Source of the DNA: an uncultured Eubacteriales bacterium
GTDB lineage: Bacteria > Bacillota > Clostridia > Oscillospirales > CAG-382
Assembly (NCBI GenBank): GCA_934446095.1
Contig: CAKSDR010000016.1
Coordinates: forward strand, 1 to 28,696
Length of the DNA stretch: 28,696 bases
Direction: 5' to 3'
Positions within the stretch are counted from its first letter, which is position 1. Each line of letters starts with the position of its first letter. Both the position numbers and the translations under genes were made by a program. This document shows, one piece after another, positions 15,386 through 22,053 of this stretch. The notes beneath the pieces are model-generated. The model made no database searches. It saw only the letters and a list, made by a program, of their open reading frames with translations, and was not told where the DNA came from.

Positions 15386-15439
15386 TTCCTTTTTATATTT
15401 TTCGACAATATACCCTATATTTTGCCGCATAAAAAGAAA
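15386..15439 (-). promoter_or_regulatory. Putative Shine-Dalgarno-sequestering hairpin of folT
   Basis: The ribosome binding site region of folT (15396-15386) can pair over 11 bases, with one G-U pair, with 15439-15429 just upstream. The pairing encloses an inner hairpin (15427-15403). Sequestration would block translation. The segment right after the riboswitch reads AAAAGA and can compete for the upstream arm. No T-run is present, so control is more likely translational than by termination. This is a fold drawn by eye. Confidence 0.45.
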
Positions 15440-15464
15440 TATGTATTAAAAATAAATCTTTTGC

Positions 15465-15564
15465 GACAGCGGGATGCAATTGACGTACCGCAAGAAAAAA
15501 TCTTTTCGTCCGTATGTCGACTCCCCATTCATACGGCACTTTACGCACGGCAATTTATTCTGTC
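15465..15564 (-). ncRNA. Tetrahydrofolate (THF) riboswitch
   Basis: Read on the minus strand, the segment opens with GACAG and closes with CTGTC (P1), with AATTG near the start and CAATTG near the end as an inner pairing. Between them are the conserved TAAAGTG, then GAATGGGG followed by GTCG, with the flanking CCGTAT / ATACGG stem. The 3' part is ATTGCATCC. These match my memory of the clostridial folT-type THF riboswitch in order and spacing (about 100 bases). The gene downstream is an ECF S component, as expected. The predicted transcription start coincides with its first base. Confidence 0.88.
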
Positions 15565-15571
15565 TTTTCCT

Positions 15572-15600
15572 ATTTTAACATATCCCGGACAAAAAAACAA
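15572..15600 (-). promoter_or_regulatory. Promoter of the folT riboswitch
   Basis: On the minus strand TAAAAT (15577-15572) is preceded by TGT as an extended -10, and a weak TTGTTT -35 lies 17 bases upstream (15600-15595). The start would fall near 15565, at the first base of the THF aptamer. Confidence 0.6.
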
Positions 15601-15648
15601 TACCTGTGTTTTTTGTTTTCTGCAAAAGTGGTATATTTTTAATTTTAC

Positions 15649-15677
15649 TTGAATTTTTTGTTTTATTAATATATAAT
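15649..15677 (+). promoter_or_regulatory. Sigma-A promoter of the histidine kinase operon
   Basis: TTGAAT (15649-15654) and a perfect TATAAT (15672-15677) are separated by 17 bases. The leader to the GTG start is about 42 bases. It is divergent from the folT promoter, about 50 bases apart. Confidence 0.7.
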
Positions 15678-15725
15678 ATAAATGTATACTTGTTTTTACT
15701 GCGCTGCATTCGGGAGGGATTTTTT

Positions 15726-16451
15726 GTGGACGGCAAAAAGTTTATGGACAACCGTTTTTTTGACATGGCGGTTCATGATATGCGCGCCCCTCTTTCAGGC
15801 ATTATCGGGTACAGCGAAGCGATTCTTGACGGGACCATTTCCGGCGAAAAACAGAGGCTGAACGCGGTAAGGGTCATATCCGACGAGGCAAAACGTTTGT
15901 CGGGACTTATTGATATGACGCTTGATTTTTCAAGGTTTGAAAATTTTTGCAAAAGTGAAAAATTTAAAATTTTTGATATTTTGGATGTTATAAGAAAAAC
16001 TCTTGTGAATTTTGACATTTCTTTCTCAAAGAAAAACCTCTTTGTAAAAACAAATTTTAAAGATGATGACCATATATTTGCTTTCGGAAACGAAAATGCG
16101 ATATCCAGAGTGATACAGAATCTTGTGGATAACGCCGTGAAGTTTTCCTTTGACGGCGGCACGGTTGAAGTTTCCGCGGACATTTCGGGAAAAAATAAAG
16201 TAAATATTTGTATATATAATACAGGACTCGGCATTAAGGATGAGGACCTTCCGGATATTCAAAGAATTTTTTCAAGAGGAGAACTTCCGGACAAAAAGAT
16301 AGACGGGTATGGAATCGGTCTTTATATTGTAAGCACAATTTTAAAAAAACACGGCAGTTTTCTTGAAATTGATTCGCAGGAAAACAAGTTCTGCAAAATG
16401 TCATTCTCTCTTGACAGAACATCTCAGGACAAAACATCTTCCGACTTTTAA
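15726..16451 (+). CDS. Soluble sensor-less histidine kinase
   Basis: The open frame extends back to 15606, but GTG 15726 has GGGAGGG seven bases upstream, and upstream residues would include the promoter, so the start is set there: 241 residues. It contains only the kinase core: HisKA with H-D-M-R-A-P-L-S-G-I-I-G-Y-S (His17), the N-box around N-L-V-D-N-A-V-K-F-S (132-141), G1 N-T-G-L-G-I (165-170) and G2 G-Y-G-I-G-L-Y-I (194-201). There is no membrane segment, PAS, GAF or HAMP domain. No response regulator gene is nearby, so it is an orphan. It may be controlled by partner proteins. comFC follows after 22 bases. Confidence 0.9.
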   Translation: MDGKKFMDNRFFDMAVHDMRAPLSGIIGYSEAILDGTISGEKQRLNAVRVISDEAKRLSGLIDMTLDFSRFENFCKSEKFKIFDILDVIRKTLVNFDISFSKKNLFVKTNFKDDDHIFAFGNENAISRVIQNLVDNAVKFSFDGGTVEVSADISGKNKVNICIYNTGLGIKDEDLPDIQRIFSRGELPDKKIDGYGIGLYIVSTILKKHGSFLEIDSQENKFCKMSFSLDRTSQDKTSSDF

Positions 16452-16473
16452 TATTATGTGGGAGTAAGGCGAA

Positions 16474-17190
16474 ATGATTGAAGAAATAAGCAACTTTCTT
16501 TTTCCGCAAAAATGCTGCGTGTGCGGCAAGTTCTGCGCGGGCAGCGCTCTGTGCAGGGAGTGCGAGGAAGAAGTTTTATCAGAAGCAAGTCCTTGCAAAC
16601 TTTGCTTTTCGGATAAGAGAAATTATTTTTTCTCTGTAATGTTTGACAAAAACAACTGCAAGACAGCCCTTACGTTTTTGTATTTCCTCAAGCAAAATGA
16701 CAACATCTACGCTCAGAACTACGCTGCAAGACTCCTTTCTGTGCTGCTGACGCCGATTTTGCAAGAAAATCCGCAGGCGTTTATTACATATATCCCGAGA
16801 AGATTTTTCTCGTTCAGACAGTACGGTTTTGATCAATCTGAAAGAATCTTAAGAACAAGTGTTCGATATATGGAACAAGAAAGCAGATTTTTGGATATCT
16901 TCCGAAGAAGTTTTATGTCCGGTCAGCATAAAACTATGAATTGTGAGGAAAGAATAGTTGATGCAAAAAGGACTTTGTTTTTAAAGAAGAAATATGAAAA
17001 CGGAAATGAAAAACTGCCGGATACGCTGATAATTTTTGATGATACTATTACAAGCGGCGCAATGTTTGAACGCGCGGCTCATCTTGCGAAAGAGGCCGGA
17101 GTTCGAAAAGTTATACCGGTGTTTCTTTTCTGCATGTCTTCCGGAACTGATAAAGTAAAATTGTCTGAACCGCTAGAAGTTGAAGTTTAG
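16474..17190 (+). CDS. comFC: ComF-family phosphoribosyltransferase-like protein
   Basis: ComFC proteins combine an N-terminal double zinc ribbon with a phosphoribosyltransferase fold and take part in natural transformation and DNA repair in some bacteria. The 238-residue product starts at ATG 16474. Zinc pairs are Cys14/Cys17, Cys27/Cys30 and Cys41/Cys44. The family motif around Y-I-P-R-R...Y-G-F-D-Q-S-E-R-I is followed by the PRPP-loop-like I-I-F-D-D-T-I-T-S-G-A-M. The usual R-G-F-N-Q is Y-G-F-D-Q here. No other competence gene is in the window. It lies between the kinase and an MreB-like gene in one apparent operon. Confidence 0.88.
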   Translation: MIEEISNFLFPQKCCVCGKFCAGSALCRECEEEVLSEASPCKLCFSDKRNYFFSVMFDKNNCKTALTFLYFLKQNDNIYAQNYAARLLSVLLTPILQENPQAFITYIPRRFFSFRQYGFDQSERILRTSVRYMEQESRFLDIFRRSFMSGQHKTMNCEERIVDAKRTLFLKKKYENGNEKLPDTLIIFDDTITSGAMFERAAHLAKEAGVRKVIPVFLFCMSSGTDKVKLSEPLEVEV

Positions 17191-17234
17191 ATTTGTTGAT
17201 ATATAATTATTCTTTTGCGAAAGGAACGAAATTA

Positions 17235-18254
17235 ATGAACGATTTGGCGATAGATCTCGGAACCTCGTCGGTTCTTGTATATGTGAAAGGCAAAGGCGTA
17301 GTATTTGAAGAGCCGTCTGTTGTCGCGGTTGACAAGACGACCGGCAAGGTTTTAAAGGTCGGCAAAGAAGCAAGGCTTATGCTCGGAAGAACTCCCGGCA
17401 ACATTATGGCGGTAAGACCTCTTGTGGGCGGAGTGATTTCTGATTTTGACGCAACTTTAAAAATGCTGCAGGTCATGATAAAAAAAGCTGCAGGACAGGC
17501 TTTCTTTAAACCCAGAGTTGTAATTTCGGTCCCAAGCGGAATTACGGAAGTTGAAGAAAGGGCGGCTCTTGACGTCACCTTGCAGGCCGGCGGCAAAAAG
17601 GTATATCTTATAGAAGCGCCTATCGCTGCCGCAATCGGCGCCGGGGTTGATATTTCAAAAGCGATGGGAAATATGATAGTTGAGATAGGTTCCGGAACAA
17701 CTGACGTTGCGGTAATATCGCTGCATAATATTGTTGTGTCAGAGTCCTCGAAAATAGCGGGGGATGCTATCGACGAAGCAATAATAAAATATATAAGAAG
17801 AAAACATAATATACTCATCGGGGAGCGAACAGCTGAAGAAATAAAAATAAAGATAGGGTGCGCATATCCAATGGAAGAAGTTCTTTCGATGGAAGTAAAA
17901 GGCAGATGCCTTATCGAAGGGCTGCCGAAAATGATAAGAGTAGACTCGCAGGAAATCTACAGCGCAATTGAAGAATCGATACTTTCAATCGTTAATCTGA
18001 TTTGCACGGTTATTGAAAGAACTCCCCCGGAACTTGTCGGAGATATATCTACGCAAGGAATAGTTATGGCCGGCGGAGGAAGTTTGCTTTACGGAATGGA
18101 CAAACTTGTTGAGAATGCCACGGGAATACGCACATTTATTGCGGAAAATCCCACAAGATGCGTGGCGATAGGTCTTGGAAGAAGCCTTGACAATCTTAAT
18201 ATGCTGCCGTCCGGAACGATAAATATTTCAAGGCTAAGGCAAGGAAGACTGTAA
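17235..18254 (+). CDS. MreB/Mbl-like actin homologue
   Basis: MreB-family proteins form membrane-bound filaments that guide lateral wall synthesis. The frame opens at 17193, but ATG 17235 follows AAAGGAA and gives 339 residues, the family length. Motifs: phosphate-1 I-D-L-G-T-S-S (residues 6-12), K-P-R-V-V-I-S-V-P-S-G-I-T, E-A-P-I-A-A-A-I-G-A-G, G-E-R-T-A-E-E-I-K, and adenine motif G-I-V-M-A-G-G-G-S-L-L. The phosphate-2 motif, normally D-I-G-G-G-T-T, reads Glu150-I-G-Ser153-G-T-T-D. There is no mreC/mreD downstream, so an Mbl or MreBH-like paralogue is likelier than the mreBCD copy. It is 44 bases after comFC. Confidence 0.93.
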   Translation: MNDLAIDLGTSSVLVYVKGKGVVFEEPSVVAVDKTTGKVLKVGKEARLMLGRTPGNIMAVRPLVGGVISDFDATLKMLQVMIKKAAGQAFFKPRVVISVPSGITEVEERAALDVTLQAGGKKVYLIEAPIAAAIGAGVDISKAMGNMIVEIGSGTTDVAVISLHNIVVSESSKIAGDAIDEAIIKYIRRKHNILIGERTAEEIKIKIGCAYPMEEVLSMEVKGRCLIEGLPKMIRVDSQEIYSAIEESILSIVNLICTVIERTPPELVGDISTQGIVMAGGGSLLYGMDKLVENATGIRTFIAENPTRCVAIGLGRSLDNLNMLPSGTINISRLRQGRL

Positions 18255-18263
18255 ATTATAAAA

Positions 18264-18279
18264 TGTTTCACGTGAAACA
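18264..18279. promoter_or_regulatory. parS centromere-like site
   Basis: TGTTTCACGTGAAACA is a perfect 16-base palindrome. It differs by one base from the Bacillus consensus TGTTCCACGTGAAACA and is itself a well-known ParB-binding form. It lies in the 81-base gap between the MreB-like and SGNH hydrolase genes. No T-run follows, so it is not a terminator. parS sites usually cluster near the replication origin. Confidence 0.9.
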
Positions 18280-18335
18280 ATAAAGTGTTACTAAAGTATT
18301 AAATTGAAACGTTATTTCAGAAAGAGGCAGTTATT

Positions 18336-19007
18336 ATGGAAATAAAAGGCAAAAAAATAAATTTTCTCGGGGACAGCATAACTTTTGGATACGGCGTAAG
18401 TTCACCTGACAAAAATTTCCCGTCAATGATGAAAAAAATATATGGACTCGGCGAGGCGAGAAATTACGGTATTTCCGGCACGAGAATTTCAAGACAGGCA
18501 AGAAAATCCGATTGGCCGGGATGCGATGATTGCGATCACGATTTCTTGTCTCGGGTAGATGAAATGGACGACGACGCGGATATTATAGTGGTTTTCGGAG
18601 GCACAAACGATTTCGGACACGGCGATGCACCGCTCGGAACTTTTTCAGACAGAAGCGAATATACTTTTTTCGGAGCGCTCCATACTCTTTACACGTCGCT
18701 TTTGAATAAATATCCGTCAAAAGATATAGTTGTTTTGACGCCTATGCACAGACCTGACGAGGATAACCCCAGAACAAATATAAGGAAGGCTTATGACGGG
18801 GCTGTGCTTGAGGATTATGTAAACGCAATAAAGAAAGTGGCGGCATATTATTCGCTGCCTGTGCTTGATATGTATTCATGCAGCGGCGTTCAGTCGAAAG
18901 TAGAGGCAGTGCGTAAAGCATTTTGCCTTGAAGACGGAGTTCATCCGAACGATGCCGGATATGAAAGAATAGCAAACAAGGTTGCCGCTTTTCTTATGTC
19001 ATTGTAA
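18336..19007 (+). CDS. SGNH/GDSL-family hydrolase
   Basis: The 223-residue protein starts at ATG 18336 after AGAAAGAGG. SGNH blocks are complete: F-L-G-D-S-I-T-F-G-Y-G (Ser14), N-Y-G-I-S-G, F-G-G-T-N-D (Asn91) and E-D-G-V-H-P-N-D-A-G-Y (Asp200, His203). There is no signal peptide, so it is probably cytosolic. The family includes esterases, lipases and carbohydrate deacetylases; the substrate cannot be told from sequence. A Cys/Asp-rich loop is visible at about 59-68. The gap to holB is about 95 bases and holds no clear site. Confidence 0.9.
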   Translation: MEIKGKKINFLGDSITFGYGVSSPDKNFPSMMKKIYGLGEARNYGISGTRISRQARKSDWPGCDDCDHDFLSRVDEMDDDADIIVVFGGTNDFGHGDAPLGTFSDRSEYTFFGALHTLYTSLLNKYPSKDIVVLTPMHRPDEDNPRTNIRKAYDGAVLEDYVNAIKKVAAYYSLPVLDMYSCSGVQSKVEAVRKAFCLEDGVHPNDAGYERIANKVAAFLMSL

Positions 19008-19102
19008 AACGGATTTTGTACATATCGCAAACACCCGGCTGATAAAACGCAGAATGTTTTGCGAAAGACCGGCCGTTAGAGAAAGGATTGTCCGGAAGAT
19101 TA

Positions 19103-20086
19103 ATGGGAAAAATAGATTTTTCTGATTTACAAATCAGCGAGAAGAAATTACTTGATGCAATTTTTCGGCAGATTGAAAGCGGAAATATATCTCATTCTTA
19201 TATTATAGAAGGTGCTGATTCCGAAATGCGGCTTTGCTGCGCGAAACTTATCGCATGCGCGCTTGTTTGTGAAAATAAGAAAGACGGGAAACCGTGCCTT
19301 GAGTGCAGACCTTGTTCGCTTGTCCTTTCTGAATGTCATAGCGATGTTGTTATATGCGGAAAAAATATAGAAACTTCTTTTAAAATTGACGAGATAAGAA
19401 AAATCAGGAACGATGTTTTCGTCATGCCTTCCGAAAGTGATTTTCATATATATATTCTTGACAATGCGGACAAAATGACAATTCAAGCGCAGAACGCGCT
19501 TCTGAAGGTTTTGGAGGAACCGCCGGAAGAGGTAGTTTTTATTCTTCTTGCATCTTCGAAAAACTCATTGCTGCCAACGGTTATTTCAAGGGCGCAGACG
19601 CATACTCTCGGCAACTGCAGCAGGGACGAACTTGAAAAATATCTGAGAATACAAAACCCTGCATTTACAGTTGGACAATGTGCTCGTTTGTCGAGATTTC
19701 TTGCGGTATCGGATAAGATTTCGCATACCGAACGGAACTTGTCGTTGATTTTGACGGCCGCAGAAACCGCCGAAAAATTTTATATTGGAAAAAAACTGAA
19801 TGTAATAGACGAATTCCCGAAAAAAACGGAAGAACTGTTAATATATCTTAAGTTTTTTTCGGCTGCGGCGAGAGATATTTCAGTATATAAAAAGGCTCCG
19901 GAATGTGAATTTTTTGCATTTGAAAACAGGGACAGTTTAAAAAAGGCATGCCTTAACTTTTCTATTTCCCAGAGCATGCGTTTATACGAGATGTTTTCAA
20001 ATGCCTGCGGGAAAATTCAGATGTCCGGAAACATAAACGCAATTTTTGCATATTTAAGAGCCAATATTATAACGGTGTGTCTGTAA
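19103..20086 (+). CDS. holB: DNA polymerase III subunit delta prime
   Basis: Delta prime is part of the clamp loader that opens the sliding clamp for the replicative polymerase. A TTG at 19088 is only one base from its GGA, so ATG 19103, with GGAAG five bases upstream, is preferred: 327 residues. Zinc-binding cysteines are Cys56, Cys65, Cys68 and Cys71. N-A-L-L-K-V-L-E-E-P-P (131-141) and S-R-A-Q (162-165) are typical. The Walker A position (around E-G-A-D-S-E-M-R-L) lacks the GKT, as expected for a non-ATPase subunit. ricT follows 43 bases later, the classic Firmicute order. Confidence 0.92.
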   Translation: MGKIDFSDLQISEKKLLDAIFRQIESGNISHSYIIEGADSEMRLCCAKLIACALVCENKKDGKPCLECRPCSLVLSECHSDVVICGKNIETSFKIDEIRKIRNDVFVMPSESDFHIYILDNADKMTIQAQNALLKVLEEPPEEVVFILLASSKNSLLPTVISRAQTHTLGNCSRDELEKYLRIQNPAFTVGQCARLSRFLAVSDKISHTERNLSLILTAAETAEKFYIGKKLNVIDEFPKKTEELLIYLKFFSAAARDISVYKKAPECEFFAFENRDSLKKACLNFSISQSMRLYEMFSNACGKIQMSGNINAIFAYLRANIITVCL

Positions 20087-20129
20087 AAACACGCAAAATT
20101 TTTATACATTTTACCGGAAAGGAAAATAA

Positions 20130-21761
20130 ATGGACAGAAACAATAAAAATATAAAACCCGGCGACAATGAAATTGTCACAAAAAAAGGATTTTTAATATC
20201 CTTGCCTCAAAAGAAAAACAATAAAATTGGTTTGTTTGCGGAGTCTTCTGAGGTATCGGAAAATCGGCAGAACAACCCGAAAGAAAACAAAAATTATAGA
20301 AAAGGGAACAACCGTAAAGGCAAAATTCCGGATGCGAAAGATAAGGCGGAAAGAACGTCCGACCGCGCTGATGAAAAAAAACAGCCTTTAAATGCAAATA
20401 AAAACGCAGAGAATTTTCGCGACAAAAAGAATAAACATACTGATAACAGAAGACCGAATAAAAATCAGTCAGCACAGGGTCCCCGCAGAGAAAATTTCGG
20501 TCAGAGTCAGACGCCCAACAGCCAGAGGTCTGAAAAGGGAGCAGCGGAGAATTTTTCGGGTAATGCAAAAAACAGAGGCGAAAGACCGCAAAAAAATCAT
20601 CAAAACAGAAGAAGTTCAGGAAATGAAAGAATAGAAGAGGGAACAATCCGCAGGCAGGAAAAGAAAAAATCAATTTTATCCAATATCGAAGGCTATTCTG
20701 CGGTTGCGTCGGAACTCAAAAATGAAAATTATCTCGAGGGACGCGGCTTGTCGGCAGGAGAAAAAAAAGAAATTGAAGAAAAGCCTGACTATTCTAAAAT
20801 GCCGTCTTTGAGAGAACAAATACTTGGAGAGGGCAAAGAAAAACGCGCTGTCGCTTTTGCAGAAGCAGGCGATGCGCCGAACCTTACCCGCGAGGTTATA
20901 GGAATAAGATTCCGCGAGGCCGGTAAAATATATTATTTTGATCCCGACGGTAAAAAAGTTGATTTTGGGACTCCGGTTATTGTGGAAACGGCGCGCGGCG
21001 TCGAATATGGCTACACGGCAATTTCAAACAGATTTGTTCCGGAAACCGAGATAGTCGTACCTTTAAAAAAGATTCTTAGAATTGCGACAGATGACGACAA
21101 CTTAAGACTTGCGGCAAATAAGCAGATGGAAGCACAAGCGGAAAAAGTATGGCGGGAAAAAACTGAAAAACTGGGACTCGATATGACCCTTATCGGAACA
21201 GAATATACTTTTGACAACAGCAAACTAATGTTCTATTTTTCCGCGGAGGGAAGAATAGATTTCCGCGAACTTGTCAAAGAACTCGCAGGTGTATTCAGAA
21301 CAAGAATCGAACTCCGTCAGGTAGGAGTGCGCGATGAGGCGAAGCATTACGGAGGACTCGGAGTTTGCGGCAGAGAATTGTGCTGCAAGGGATTCCTTGG
21401 AGAATTTATCCAGGTTTCCATAAAAATGGCAAAAGACCAGAATTTATCCTTGAATTCTTCTAAAATTTCCGGAACCTGCGGAAGATTGCTGTGCTGTTTG
21501 AGATATGAAGACGAGGTTTATCAGCAGGAATACAAAAAAACCCCGAAAGTAGACGCTATTGTTGACACCGAAAAAGGAAGAGGAGTTGTTGTAGAAGCGT
21601 TGCCTTTAAAAGGAATTGTAAAGGTTTTGCTTGATGCGGATAAAGACGCTCCGGCGCAGGCATTCAACCGGGATGAAGTCACTGTTGTGGGATATTCAAA
21701 AAACAAAAAGCCGGAAGATGCAGCGCTTGAAGACGAACTCAAGGAACTTGAAAAGGAATAA
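20130..21761 (+). CDS. ricT: RicT/YaaT (PSP1 domain) with long disordered basic N-terminus
   Basis: RicT is part of the RicAFT (Y) complex, which in Bacillus binds iron-sulphur clusters and stimulates RNase Y processing of mRNA. The 543-residue protein starts at ATG 20130 with CCGGAAAGGAAA upstream. The C-terminal half is a full PSP1 protein: D-P-D-G-K-K-V-D-F-G at about 270, L-R-Q-V-G-V-R-D-E-A-K-H-Y-G-G-L-G-V-C-G-R-E-L-C-C (Cys413, Cys418, Cys419) and T-C-G-R-L-L-C-C (Cys450, Cys455, Cys456), then a KOW-like segment. Residues about 20-175 are Asn/Lys/Arg/Gln-rich with no predicted fold. Typical RicT proteins have about 280 residues, so roughly half is extra. Confidence 0.93.
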   Translation: MDRNNKNIKPGDNEIVTKKGFLISLPQKKNNKIGLFAESSEVSENRQNNPKENKNYRKGNNRKGKIPDAKDKAERTSDRADEKKQPLNANKNAENFRDKKNKHTDNRRPNKNQSAQGPRRENFGQSQTPNSQRSEKGAAENFSGNAKNRGERPQKNHQNRRSSGNERIEEGTIRRQEKKKSILSNIEGYSAVASELKNENYLEGRGLSAGEKKEIEEKPDYSKMPSLREQILGEGKEKRAVAFAEAGDAPNLTREVIGIRFREAGKIYYFDPDGKKVDFGTPVIVETARGVEYGYTAISNRFVPETEIVVPLKKILRIATDDDNLRLAANKQMEAQAEKVWREKTEKLGLDMTLIGTEYTFDNSKLMFYFSAEGRIDFRELVKELAGVFRTRIELRQVGVRDEAKHYGGLGVCGRELCCKGFLGEFIQVSIKMAKDQNLSLNSSKISGTCGRLLCCLRYEDEVYQQEYKKTPKVDAIVDTEKGRGVVVEALPLKGIVKVLLDADKDAPAQAFNRDEVTVVGYSKNKKPEDAALEDELKELEKE

Positions 21762-22053
21762 TAAAACAAAGCGGTTCTAAGTAAAAAAATTCGAAGTATA
21801 AAGAGAATAATTACTCTCACATTTTTTGATGCAGAAAACAAGGCATATTTAAAATATTGATATGAGTTTTTGCAGGATTGCGCATAAACGCCGCAATTAA
21901 AATCGGAACTTTGAGATTCCGAACGCAAAAGTGCGGCTTGCGAAATGTTTTTGTATAAGACACCTTTTAAGAATTATTTTAAAAATGCCTTGGCGGACAA
22001 ACTTTTTCTTGAATATTCAATATAAAAATAATAAAAAGAAAGGCGGACAAAAA
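21762..22053 (+). other. Gap between ricT and SLH gene: weak hairpins only
   Basis: A 16-base near-palindrome (21803-21818, one mismatched pair) followed by six Ts (21822-21827) could be a weak terminator for ricT. Further on, GCCGCA near 21890 can pair with TGCGGC near 21931, enclosing a CGGAA / TTCCG hairpin. I see no convincing promoter or small gene. Confidence 0.35.

Noticed and set aside
16124..16132. TGTGGATAA, a perfect match to a DnaA box (TTATCCACA on the other strand)
   Set aside because: It encodes the invariant L-V-D-N of the kinase N-box and is a lone copy inside a gene, so chance is the better explanation.
18264..18279. Palindrome considered as terminator or regulator operator
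   Set aside because: It has no T-run, and the sequence is the known ParB-binding form.
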